From contig OX155952.1 of NCBI GenBank assembly GCA_944548615.1, positions 35,351,788 to 35,415,787 on the forward strand: 64,000 bases of DNA. Direction: 5' to 3'. The notes under the pieces were generated by a model. The model was given only the letters and a program-made list of their open reading frames with translations, made no database searches and had not been told where the DNA came from. Shown piece after piece: positions 12,501 to 20,682 of this stretch. Position 1 is the first letter of the stretch; the number at the start of each line of letters is the position of its first letter. The stretch is from Micropterix aruncella (taxonomy: Eukaryota > Arthropoda > Insecta > Lepidoptera > Micropterigidae). Both the position numbers and the translations under genes were made by a program.

Positions 12501-12663
12501 AGTCGGAATTTGTCCTGAGGTATGTAGCAATTTTGATTTCTTAGAAAAGCCTATTTGTTGACAAGTACTAAATGAAACGCCTCATTTTTTGCAGCCTGCG
12601 GATTGTCTCGTCAGTGACGTGCTTACCTTGGATATCGAGTACTTTGCTGAAAATCATCCATAA
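3552..12663 (+). CDS. SMC1A: SMC1 (structural maintenance of chromosomes 1), 3' exons
   Basis: This is the core ATPase subunit of cohesin, which holds sister chromatids together in the nucleus. Visible exons: 3552-3617, 3691-3824, 5344-5465, 5540-5721, 5817-5939, 6014-6129, 6733-6877, 9040-9219, 9281-9459, 12342-12519 and 12595-12663 (stop TAA). All have GT-AG borders and phases that join. They encode the post-hinge coiled coil (heptad-rich, Glu/Lys-rich) and then the C-terminal ABC head. The head shows the signature motif [18 protein letters not shown] (exon at 9281) and Walker [17 protein letters not shown] (exon at 12342). The order and motifs place it in SMC1 rather than SMC3. The first 5' exons, with Walker A and hinge, must lie left of the window. 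Introns 3825-5343, 6878-9039 and 9460-12341 are swollen by transposons. A variant polyadenylation signal ATTAAA is near 12716. All splice joints are predicted from sequence only. Confidence 0.93.
4100..5130 (+). repeat. Decayed retroelement fragments in SMC1 intron
   Basis: The block is more GC-rich than the flanking intron. A frame at 4192-4380 includes [16 protein letters not shown] and looks like retroelement coding sequence, without an identifiable catalytic motif. The phrase GGGCAGTTAATGGTTC occurs twice near 4475-4520. From about 4900 to 5110 the sequence is a diverged, plus-oriented copy of the repeat found on the minus strand at 9527, 11838 and 62252. Shared words are GGTAAGGCGTTGGTCTCTTA and AGCTAGATGGTGGACTGTT. 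It is inserted in the intron between SMC1 exons 3824 and 5344 and leaves both splice sites untouched. Confidence 0.6.
6130..6732. other. SMC1 intron, possible non-autonomous element
   Basis: A GC-rich block from about 6240 to 6600 interrupts an otherwise AT-rich intron. It contains paired words such as AATCGGTCGAACTCAGTCGA and ends in words like GGCGATCCGAGTGACAAAAC. I could not define terminal repeats or a target duplication. No coding capacity is seen. Confidence 0.3.
7546..8968. mobile_element. Possible piggyBac-type non-autonomous element (weak)
   Basis: The intron between 6877 and 9040 contains TTAACCCCTC at about 7553 and GCGGGTTAA at about 8965. A TTAA therefore abuts CCC on one side and GGG on the other, as in piggyBac insertions. 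The inner sequences match poorly: CTCGCG against CGCTCGCTACG on the opposite strand. The interior is AT-rich with no transposase frame. The 7070-7545 stretch before it holds a direct repeat of CAATGGCGGCCATTG near 7335 and 7360. Confidence 0.3.
9527..10213 (-). repeat. LINE-like repeat copy, 5'-truncated family
   Basis: The longest copy of a family that shares one fixed end. On the minus strand that end reads CTGTAGTCGACAACCCTAG, and copies differ in how far they reach from it: about 690 bases here, 128 at 11838 and 241 at 62252. A common end with variable opposite ends is the pattern left by target-primed reverse transcription. No translated product was recognised in it. It sits in the SMC1 intron just after the signature-motif exon. 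Confidence 0.6.
10304..10552 (-). repeat. tRNA-derived SINE, full head
   Basis: Minus-strand copy of the SINE also at 2868 and 17166. Reading from 10552 down: an A-box-like TGGCATAGTGGTTAGG, a B-box GGTTCGATTCC with flanking GGGTCACCATTTTCC, the shared body with ATTGTCATATGACAAT, and a tail ending in CACTATAAAGAGTATAAAC. The head still looks like a pol III internal promoter. The tail is not poly(A). Confidence 0.85.
10593..10960 (+). pseudogene. CR1/Jockey-type LINE reverse-transcriptase tail
   Basis: Translating across frames gives the region that follows the RT catalytic core in chicken-repeat/Jockey-like LINEs. It reads [20 protein letters not shown] then [21 protein letters not shown] one-base shift gives [21 protein letters not shown] and [16 protein letters not shown]. 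Stops and shifts are frequent, so it is dead. The RT catalytic motifs lie upstream in such proteins and are absent here, so this is a 5'-truncated insertion. It follows directly on the SINE in the same SMC1 intron. Confidence 0.75.
11189..11459 (-). mobile_element. piggyBac-type MITE, copy A
   Basis: The element spans 11193-11455 and is flanked by TTAA at 11189-11192 and 11456-11459. Ends read CCCTTCAGGCCTCGGCCCC and, on the other strand, CCCCTCAAGCCCCGATTGG. It shares its whole interior with copies at 40643 and 48432, in opposite orientation. The interior is AT-rich with no reading frame. TTAA target duplication and CCC/CCY termini are piggyBac hallmarks. Confidence 0.85.
11833..11965 (-). 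repeat. Short copy of the 9527-type repeat
   Basis: Carries the shared terminal block (the opposite strand of CTAGAGTTGTCAACTACAGC and onward) and stops after about 130 bases. It is therefore a strongly truncated member of the family seen at 9527 and 62252. Confidence 0.65.
11966..12055. repeat. Palindromic ATATTAGTATGC repeats
   Basis: Four near copies of TATATTAGTATGC, alternating in direction with their reverse complements (ACTAATATATA), plus two copies of GCGGACC. It looks like the remains of tandem short inverted repeats. No coding capacity is seen. Confidence 0.6.
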
Positions 12664-13613
12664 TTTAAAAAATGTTTATTGTTAAAGTAAGCCGTTAAAA
12701 TTAATCAACATTGTGAAATTAAAGCGTTTTTCTAATAGTGAGAAATTTATCATTTATTTTTGCAATACTGGGTATGTCACTTTTGGAAGTGACTTAAGAA
12801 CGTATTAATATCTAGAGTGCCGACCAGGGTCGTTCATATCAGACATGAGCGGGGTAAACAATATTATAGAGTTGATGCCCGCTCGCCGATATGTGGCCCG
12901 GCCTGAATCTTCTTCATGGCTGATCAGCACCTGAAGTTTCTTTACAAGGGGCGTTAAAAAAAAGTGAAGAGCTACAAACGCTTTGGAATATATAAAAAAA
13001 AATGCTGGCAGCCTATTATTGTTTTTTTTTTTTATGTGCATGTCAGCTCTTGACGTGCGACTGGAGTTTACTCTTTAAGTGCGATTGTGATTGAATATAC
13101 AATAGGCAAAGGGGGTAAATTGATTGATTGATCGAACAATCAATCAATCCATCAAGCACTCATCATCAGTCAATCATCATCAATCGTCAATTAATCAATA
13201 AGGTCTCATTAATGTGACTCACTACAAAATTAATTATTTTTGGTAAATATAAAAAAATGTGAGCTCCTACGCGTGACTGGAGTGTGATTCTCTCAGATTG
13301 CAATCTGCTGATTTGATGTCTCATTTCATCATTCGACAAATGTATGGTCAGTATGGGTTGGCTCGGAAGCTAGCAAATTTTATCGAAGTTATGGTCTCCT
13401 GTTGGGTATCGTTGCACTCTTTTCAAATTTCGAACTATACTGACATTAAACATAACACTTTTTGTTAATGTTTTAACGTTCGATTTTACTATCCATCAAA
13501 TTCTTATACCTGGGGGCTTTAATTAACCTTTTGGAACCCAGTCATTCCATGAAAAATTTTCAAAGCCCTCGAAAATTTGTTTGTTTGTTTGAAAAGTGTG
13601 TGCAAACATACTA
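12664..13613. other. 3' flank of SMC1, no gene seen
   Basis: The SMC1 3' UTR is short. From 13110 there is a patch of ATCAATC-type simple repeats (to about 13200). A GC-richer patch at 12830-12960 looks like a retroelement fragment, but I could not identify a product from either strand. The remainder is AT-rich. Confidence 0.45.
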
Positions 13614-13887
13614 ATATCACAGTATACCAGACAGTAGCTTCTCTTAGAACAAAATTGAAATCAAAGCAAATACGTCACGAGTCGTAAGGGCTCTGATATG
13701 ATCGCCAGATGTTTCGCAACTCGGCCTACGCAGATATCCGAACGCTTGAAAAGACCGGCAGCCTTTACCTACCCGTAATGCGTACTGTTCGCGTTCGTCA
13801 GAACAAACCCCTCTGCCCACATTCCTTGCACCCTCTTCCCGCATTGCCTTGTAGCTCGGGAGAAAAGCTACTGGGTGGTATACTATG
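13614..13887. mobile_element. MITE, copy 1 of an inverted pair
   Basis: About 270 bases with imperfect terminal inverted repeats: AGTATACCAGACAGTAGCTT at the left, and at the right (read on the other strand) AGTATACCACCCAGTAGCTT. A second copy lies at 18868-19145 in the opposite orientation. Apparent frames in it are artefacts of the repeat. A clean target duplication was not seen. Confidence 0.75.
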
Positions 13888-14387
13888 CTAATATATAACG
13901 GTGGCTTATTTAATGCAGTGTAGGAAGAAAGAGCCAATAATTGAATAAATACGGATATAATACATATAACACGAAAAACGCCAATCGGCATGCGTGGCCA
14001 CCCAGGGGTTAAATAAAATCGATTCTTAGGAGTAAACTACAAAAATATAAAAACTGATTTTTATTTGGTTTTTTTTAAATAAGAGTCAATTGTTTGCATC
14101 TTGTCGAAGTGTGTTGGCAAAAATGGAAAAAATCGGTTGGTCACTCCCAAGACTTTCCCGGCAATAGGTTATAGCTTTGTCACTTCCCCAATATGGGACT
14201 CTGGAATAATATTTAAAATAGGGGGATTAAAGAAGATATGTTTAAAATCTTCCTCAAGGTCACATTAACATAGTCTCTTCAGTCAATAAACTTTCTATAT
14301 GTAGCATTGAACGAATAGTCAACATTTATAATAGAAATATAATCAATTTATTAATATTATTTGTGTTACACCTAATATAGTTTGGCA
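13888..14387. other. AAGAB 3' flank
   Basis: AT-rich intergenic DNA. The minus-strand polyadenylation signal for AAGAB (AATAAA) lies near 14347-14352. No other feature is seen. Confidence 0.5.
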
Positions 14388-16441
14388 TTATTCTATAATG
14401 TCATCAATCTCAGATTCGTCTCCTCCGATAGCCTGCCAAAATGCTTTCACAACTTGCTCTGCACATTCTCTTCTTTGACTCGCTGGCAGCGACTGAACGC
14501 TATCCTTCATCGACTGAAGCTGTGCAAATAGGTTTGTAAATTCCGACATCTCATCTGTAAAAATGGAAACGAAATATGTATAGTAATTGAGCATTTTCAG
14601 GGATGTTTAATTTTTTTTTTCAATTTCAATTTATTTCCAAAAAAAATCTTAACAGATTGTAGAAACTTAATATTTAGGTACATTTAAATTACAGTCTATT
14701 AGTCCGTTTTTACAATATTTAAATTTATCACCACGTACATACAGTTACTTCATTATTGCTTTTAGGGCATCAAAATCATTTTTAAGATTTATTTACTAAA
14801 ACCACAAATTAAAATAATCAATAAAAATAATCAAGAAATTAAAATTAGAAAGTCAGAATAATTAAAAAATGCTACTTAAAATTGTCAGAAAAAATGGACA
14901 AAAATTATTTAAAATTAACAAACTCATCCATCGAGTAAAAAACTTTGTTGTGCTAAAACATGCTATAAAACCTACAAACAACACTTTAGAGGCAGGTTTC
15001 TCAGAACAGAAATAGATTCAAAACTTTGATAACCATACGAGCCTGTATGAGATTATAGCTATGGATTGGCACAATATAAAAGGCATTTTATTTCATGGTT
15101 TGTCTGCCTCCCAAACAGCCCCTGCAAATGGTCGGATTCAGGCAAGGAAGCAGGTACCTAGTACGGTACCTACCCACTACAAATAATATTTCAGTAGTTG
15201 CGTAGCAAAAATAGATGCCTTGCTAATTTCTGGCCTTTGTAAGGATTGGATCTGTGATTTCTAACTTCTTTTTTATTTACAATTTCACCAAAACCCAATT
15301 GTCCCGTCTGGATGCGCTGGTGATAACAAGTTTAAAATTCTGGTTTTAGCCAAATCAGCTGACCCCTCGACCTTCAGGTCCAAGCACAATTTTGGGCTAG
15401 CTCTAAAACTGCCCTCTGCTCTACGCCAACTCCAGAATAACCAAAATTTCGATTGTATGCAATTTCAAGGATCCGGAAATATTGAAGCACGTAATAAGTG
15501 GCCGTAGTGAGTCAAATGATCTACTAGCCCGCGTAGACTTCCACAAAAATTTCCTTGCAGATGCTGAAATTTTATTTAAATGCCTTTCAGCATACACTTC
15601 CAGACCCCCGTAACCTCGCTTGCTAGAGCTATTCAGAGGATAGTTAGTTCATGTACCCTTTGTAGCAACGCTCCTTGCATAGCTAGATATATTATATCTG
15701 GCTGCAAGACGACCTTAGATCGAGGCCGGTACACTTACCGCCATGACATAGTCCTTGCTGTTATTCGCGAGGTAATTAGCCTCTTCGTGGCTCTTGCTAA
15801 CAAGGGTCTGACAGTACCCTCCAAACCCCCAATACAGTTTGTGTAGGATGGCTCTAAAGGCAAAAACATTCTACTGCAAAACCTTTCTCAATAATCTTGG
15901 GTCTCTAGGAAAATAATCAACTACTTCCTAGAAAAAATATCTAAAACCGAAATTTCTGCATCTCGAATTCTATGACCGCTTGACGCTGCAACGTCTCTGA
16001 CGCGTGCAGAAAAAATGGCAGGCTGCGGGCTGTATATGTAGATACAAATCCATAACCTTTGGGCAGACATTACTTTTTTTTTTCTCTCGCATAAACAATT
16101 TGATATAATATGCAATTCTAACCTTCCCGTGTATTGTGATCACTCCGCTGGTGCACCTCGGTAGATTTCAATGTTAAGTTAGACCAAGTATGAGAGTGTA
16201 AAGCTTCTATCACTCTGTCGAAACCCTCGGCCTCAGTGAGTTCGAAGGCATTGTCGCTTATGTCGCCTTCGCTATTCAGATCGACAAATTCAAAATTGCG
16301 CTTAAGACACCACTCCCGTGCAACTCTTGACACTATCCGGTCCTGCGCATCAGCCTCATTGTCGAATAGCAAAATTTTGATTTCTGGCAGTGTGTCATCG
16401 AGTATTATTTTCCACTTTTGGTATTCTTCGTCGATGTTTGC
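14388..16441 (-). CDS. AAGAB: AAGAB / p34, alpha- and gamma-adaptin binding protein, C-terminal exons
   Basis: AAGAB is a cytosolic chaperone that binds free AP-1 and AP-2 adaptor subunits during clathrin-adaptor assembly. Two exons on the minus strand fit together. The exon 16441-16123 (acceptor TTTCAG, donor GAAG|GTTAG) encodes about 106 residues, including KWKIILDD, RIVSRVAREWCLKRNFEFVD and ALHSHTWSNL. This is the second half of the Rab-like domain. The exon 14554-14388 begins in the matching phase and encodes FTNLFAQLQSMKD and the hallmark C-terminal motif KAFWQAIGGDESEIDD, then stop TAA. Together they make 161 residues, about half the usual length near 315. The linker between the two domains is unusually short. 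N-terminal exons were searched for upstream on the same strand and not recognised; repeats and a 4.5-kb hAT begin within 4 kb. A LINE fragment sits in the intron. Confidence 0.85.
14600..15185. other. AAGAB intron, AT-rich
   Basis: Low-complexity AT-rich sequence with many AAATTAAAAT-type words. No reading frame or clear repeat boundary is seen before the LINE fragment that begins near 15188. Confidence 0.5.
15188..15985 (+). pseudogene. LINE ORF2 C-terminal fragment (CCHC type)
   Basis: Plus-strand relative of the LINE at 60872-62860. Broken frames give SCTLCSNAPCIARYIISGC, matching the C-x2-C...H...C zinc motif of that element. Then come KTTLDRGRYTYRHDIVLAVI and PSKPPIQFV. Upstream parts (15190-15560) match the same protein with many stops. 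At 15905-15975 the region corresponding to IINSFLEKLSKTAISA is visible. It is inserted in the AAGAB intron, antisense to that gene. Confidence 0.75.
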
Positions 16442-17163
16442 CTGAAATGTGGCATACAAAATACAATATAACCTTTATGTAAAAACACCTAGGGCTACGG
16501 TTTGAATTGAGCTGACAATGCTTAGTGACCAACGACTCTCTAGTGACAACAGAGTAGCACTTAGTGACCAAGTGCTACTCTGTTGTCATAGATGATATTG
16601 TATCGCTCTTAACATGCTGATGCAATGAAAGTGCCATTGGATCTACCTACCGAACATTTCCAGGCGTAACAAAATCAAGTTATGACCTCCCTAATCGTAA
16701 TACTTATTCTCTATTTAATACGAACAACTGACGACAACCTCTCATGAAAACAATTACAAACATTCAAAAACTGTTTTAGAAAACATTTCTTGAGTATTAG
16801 TTTGCCTATTATTTAACCATTATAGCAATTTAATTTGACTTGTATCATTGATGAATATGTCTTTTTATCACTGGCATTAGCTTTTTTTATCTTCCTTTTC
16901 ATTTTACTTTTTTTACTTTTTATCATTTTTGCTAATATGAAATGGTTATGTTCAGTAAAAGATACAGTAAATCTGAAAGAGGTGGAGGTTTGACATGTCC
17001 TAATTAGTTGTTGAGAATGTGTCGTAGACTGAAATGAAATATTATGAAATACTGTTATCACTCTACTTTAGAAATTAGAGAAAAAAGAATGAAAGAAAAA
17101 CTTTTTTATAAAAATCTTTAACTAATTATTTGTCAACTGATTAAAATGTTTTGACATAAGGCA
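16442..17163. other. Upstream of the visible AAGAB exons, nothing firm
   Basis: A short inverted repeat built on CAACAGAGTAGCACTTAGTG and its complement lies at about 16540-16580. The rest is AT-rich. No AAGAB N-terminal exon could be recognised on the minus strand here. Confidence 0.4.
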
Positions 17164-17165
17164 CA

Positions 17166-17452
17166 CGGCCCGGTGGCATAGTGATTAGGTCGCCTGATCC
17201 TACATTGTAAGGTTCTGGGTTCGATTCTCGGCTGGGTCACCATTTTCTATTGGGATAAAATTAACATACCTAATTGCATTTTAATTCTGTCGATCGAATG
17301 CAATATCCACACACACACACACACACACATATATTATACAAACACATAAAAAAACACTTCATGGTAGGGTTGGTTGTAAGAGATTTTTGGATGATAGTAT
17401 GCCCATTGTGAAATTTCACAATAAAGAGTAGAAAACAAACAAACATAAAGTA
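17166..17452 (+). repeat. tRNA-derived SINE, full head
   Basis: Best-preserved head of the family: GGCATAGTGATTAGGTCGCC (A-box region), then GGTTCGATTCTCGG (B-box region) and GGGTCACCATTTTCTATTGG. The body contains a (CA)n run at 17311-17330 and GTAGGGTTGGTTGTAAGAGA. The tail is CACAATAAAGAGTAGAAAAC followed by (AAAC)n. Confidence 0.85.
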
Positions 17453-17636
17453 GAGCAAAATTTCATCATTACACTCATAGTAGTTTGGTAAATATTCGCT
17501 GAAAGATAACATGGCAGTTAACCCTTTGGGTACATTTGACGACTGATACTCGTCATGCACATGTTTTGTCGTAGCAACAATAATTGACGAGTCTGACTCA
17601 TCATTTCATTTCAGTTCTATGTGCCTAACGGATATA

Positions 17637-18030
17637 CGTTGCCCTGATTTGTGTTTAAAACTTGCAATGTTTAAAACCATGTTTAAAACTTACAATACAA
17701 ATTGATATTACCACAGATTATTATTTAAAAGAAGTCTGGCTACTTTTAGAAATTACGGAGTGCGTCTGGCGCGATATAGAAATTACACAAAAATAGAAAC
17801 TCATTGGCTCTCATTTTCCCTATCTTGATTTTTTTCACATGATAATTGATCCTATAATTCCATGAAAAAACACATCTGGCTGATGTTCATAATAACTAAA
17901 CCCTCGTCAGACGTGAGCGCTCGGTACGTTTCGCTTCGACTTTTTTATTTATTATCAAGAAAATAAGTCACGGAAATTTACCAGAATTCGTGGATAGCGT
18001 AAAGAGATGCGTGATGATGCGTCATCCTAG
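17637..18030 (+). repeat. Dispersed repeat shared with 59430-59760
   Basis: This block and 59430-59760 share long stretches in the same orientation, such as GATAATTGATCCTATAATTC, CATCTGGCT.GTGTTCATAATAACTAA, and a TTATCAAGAAA...GGAAATTTACC segment. No frame or terminal repeat was recognised. The element class is unknown. Confidence 0.6.
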
Positions 18031-18348
18031 TATACTGTTTTCAGTTAACTAGGATGATGGTATATATATTGGTTCCCAAAGGTACCTATATATAAAACCT
18101 GTACTACACGGTATTAAACGGCGGTTTCAAACAGAGGTTTAAAACAGTGTACAGTGGGTGGTTTTATGCCAAATTTCGTGTGACCTTTAAACGCTCAAAA
18201 GTAGCGAGGCGTGCGTTGCAAACCAGTGGCAGAAGCGTTGGTTTGAAACTAGTTTGAAACCGTCTAGCCGCTTGTTTAAAATCTTGCGAACGACAGTCGC
18301 GCTTCTGCAGACGGCGAACGCAGACGCACGCGTCGCTCTGCACACAAA

Positions 18349-18534
18349 ATGGCTCGATTTCAAAGTGAATATGAAGTGATTACTCAAGTTCTCGAGTTGT
18401 ACAGAGACTTGCCCTGCCTTTGGGACTTAACTTCTGAATCGTACAAAGTCTTCACTCAAAAAAAATGCATGGGATATTTTAGCCTCTTGTTTGTATCTTT
18501 TTTAGTTATAAATGGTCTGACCATATCCAAATAA
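18349..18534 (+). pseudogene. MADF (Myb/SANT-like) domain N-terminal fragment
   Basis: A 61-codon frame starts with ATG and continues as FQSEYEVITQVLELYRDLP then CLWDLTSESY. This is the first helix and turn of a MADF DNA-binding domain, with the family's LY...PCLWD pattern. After about 35 residues the similarity ends and the frame runs into non-coding sequence and stops. A spliced continuation would need a donor after TQKKCM, and none is convincing. It may be the first exon of a second ORF from a Harbinger element, or a host MADF gene fragment. Confidence 0.5.
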
Positions 18535-18867
18535 TTCGTAAAAACTGTCTATCCATTCTTAGAAAGTTATGTATGTCGTCAAAGTCCAGTGCCGTCAAAC
18601 AGTCACACAAGTGACTATTACAAGTTTATATGTCTTCTTTAATCTTTCCTTTAACCACCGCTTCATCCATATCCTTTTTGTTCTTTCTTTTTTTCCTTCA
18701 CTTGCACAGAAAAGTGCAATACTCTCCCCAACTTTTTGTAGTTTAGTTAGGTAAGGCGCCATTACGTCGCTGTAGTGAATGTACGGTACGAGCGTAGATA
18801 CATCCTCTCTGCGCAGCGTTCAAAGTATACTGATGTTTAGGATTGGTTTTAAACCATGTAGACAGCG

Positions 18868-19145
18868 ACGGCACAGTATACCACCCAGTAGCTTCACCCT
18901 CGAGCTACAAGGCAATGCGGGAAGAGGGTGCGAGGAATGTGAGCAGAGGGGTTCGTTTCGACGAACGCGAATAATACGCATTAAGGACAGGTAAAGGCTG
19001 CCGACCTTTTCAAGCGTTTGGGTATCTATGTAGGCCGAGTAGCGAAACATCTGGCGACCATATCGAGCCCTTACGACTCGTGACATATTCGCTTTGATTT
19101 CAATTTTGTTCTAAGAGAAGCTACTGTCTGATATACTGTGGCGAC
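18868..19145. mobile_element. MITE, copy 2 of an inverted pair
   Basis: Reverse-oriented copy of 13614-13887. It shares GAGGGTGCGAGGAATGTGAG, AAGGCTGCCGACCTTTTCAA and the terminal AAGCTACTGTCTGATATACT. It is inserted inside the MADF-bearing element. Confidence 0.75.
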
Positions 19146-19207
19146 GGGCAACTCGCTTCTCTTCAAGGTGACCTTGGTTTTAAACCTGGTTTCAAACCGT
19201 GTAAAGT

Positions 19208-19821
19208 ATGCTTAACCGATATATGTACAATAAATCCGTACCTAAAGGGTTAAGTAAAAACTTACATAAGTTACATTTCAATACCTTATAAATTTAATAC
19301 AAAGGAAAATCAACCTACAGGTTATAAGGTTTTTGTCGATGTATTTTGACGTAGTTTATGCTGATAGTTTGTTGGTGTTGGGAAAGAACAGACAATTATT
19401 TCAAACAAACCCTCGACCTTTCATAATAATTATATTATAATGGAGCATGGAGCAGCATTTTTTTCAACACATTTTTTTCAGCAGAATTTGTCCATGTTTT
19501 TCATTTAAAATTCATAAAGACTAAACTAAATAACACCGGAATGGAGAAACATCCAAAAAAGAAAAATGCCTCTTAAAAAAGAAACTGTAGTGCCCGTTTG
19601 ACTTTTACGGCAGTGACGCAGTGACACAAACCCTCATCAATCACTATTTTTGCATAAACAGCGCCTATTGATCAGCGCAAAGAGCCATATGTCGTGTTTC
19701 AAACACGAAATTCAAAACCTTTATCATCATAGCTAATACTTTCAGCAAAAGTCGGTCAGATATTGCAACTAAGGCTAAACAACAGTGAACTATTATTTCA
19801 AAAACATGGGAATTAGTATAG
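19208..19821. other. No gene seen
   Basis: Moderately AT-rich intergenic DNA. No frame, repeat edge or splice pattern that I can support. Confidence 0.4.
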
Positions 19822-20168
19822 ACTTACATTGAATCAGTTACAGACGTTAGTACTGGCGCCGAGAATTGACTCACACTGTTTGCATACAGTCAATTAGTCA
19901 AAGGTATTTCTTTAGGGTGTAAACACGCTATTTAAGTCAGTGGGGAAATGCGTAATTTTGGCTAGTTAAAATTTTCCACACGACATGACGTCAACCTACA
20001 ATGCAGTACCAGCGACTGACCAACTACTGATTTCGGCGTTTAGGCAGACCATATTGGCCAGTACTGACGCGACAGCGCTAAACTGACTTGAAATCAATTT
20101 ACACGATCGGGTCAGCGCTGACTTATTTTGGATTTGAAGTCAGTATCTAACTCAATGTAAATCAGCCT
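19822..20168. mobile_element. MITE with roughly 25-base terminal inverted repeats
   Basis: The left end GACTTACATTGAATCAGTTA is matched, on the opposite strand, by the right end GATTTACATTGAGTTAGATA. The interior contains several CAGTACTGRC words. About 345 bases, no frame. The exact ends and target duplication are uncertain. Confidence 0.5.
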
Positions 20169-20256
20169 TTACTGAGGATAAATGAGGCTGAGTTTGCAAA
20201 GAAAACGCTGAAGGAAATGCAGGGCATCTGCTATGCATATGCCAACATTACCAAAC

Positions 20257-20482
20257 AATAGTATACCTATAAATAAGATAAAAACGAATTTAGCATTAGA
20301 AGTTTGTACACCCCTTGTTTCGGCGATGTTGCAACCGCCGTTGTCCAGGGTAGACTACCCTGGACAACAGCGGTTGCAACATCGCCGAAACGTCGGGTGT
20401 TACAACACGCGGTAAATTCGTTTTTATCTTATTTATAATTTCAAACAACCGCGAGTCTTCAATTTCATAATAGTATACCTAT
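20257..20482. repeat. Near-perfect palindrome flanked by a 14-base direct repeat
   Basis: Arms 20269-20350 and 20354-20437 are reverse complements with few mismatches around the centre GTAGACTAC. Each arm carries the phrase CATCGCCGAAACG or its complement, a motif also present at 47775-47830 next to a Penelope-like fragment. The direct repeat AATAGTATACCTAT occurs at 20257-20270 and 20469-20482, as expected of a target-site duplication. The hAT element begins 6 bases beyond. Confidence 0.75.
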
Positions 20483-20682
20483 CAGATGCAGGGGCGTACG
20501 AATCAATAATGGCGCCCAGGGCAAGCATTGAAAATGTGCCCCTCCATAAATTATTGAAATATAACTTAGAAAAAAGAATATGCTAAAATGAAAACAGTTA
20601 TAAGTCTTACAACATATTTTTATTTTCAGCTCTACACACAATGAAATTTGTCCTTGAACGTGCACTTTTGATATTCTTAAAC

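Larger units (their letters stand above)
18107..19207 (+). mobile_element. Non-autonomous Harbinger-like element carrying a MADF fragment
   Basis: The ends show partial inverted repeats: TACACGGTATTAAACGGCGG followed by AGAGGTTTAAAAC at the left, and on the opposite strand at the right TTTACACGGTTTGAAACC followed by AGGTTTAAAACC. Inside are the MADF-type frame at 18349 and the MITE at 18868. I infer a PIF/Harbinger relative because those elements often carry a MADF/Myb-like second gene. No transposase is present. Confidence 0.4.

Noticed and set aside
12805..13041. 78-codon minus-strand frame 3' of SMC1
   Set aside because: Low-complexity Lys/Asn and aromatic-rich start with no family match; probably part of a decayed repeat.
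13644..13991. 115-codon minus-strand frame and 60-codon plus-strand frame
   Set aside because: Both lie within a MITE that recurs inverted at 18868-19145. The frames follow the repeat and have no domain.
2868..17255. tRNA genes at the GGTTCGATTCC sites (2890, 10490, 17225)
   Set aside because: All three carry the same non-tRNA body and tail, so they are SINE heads. No full cloverleaf is present.
18187..18387. Minus-strand frame considered as a missing AAGAB first exon
   Set aside because: No similarity to the Rab-like N-terminal region, and it lies over the plus-strand MADF fragment.
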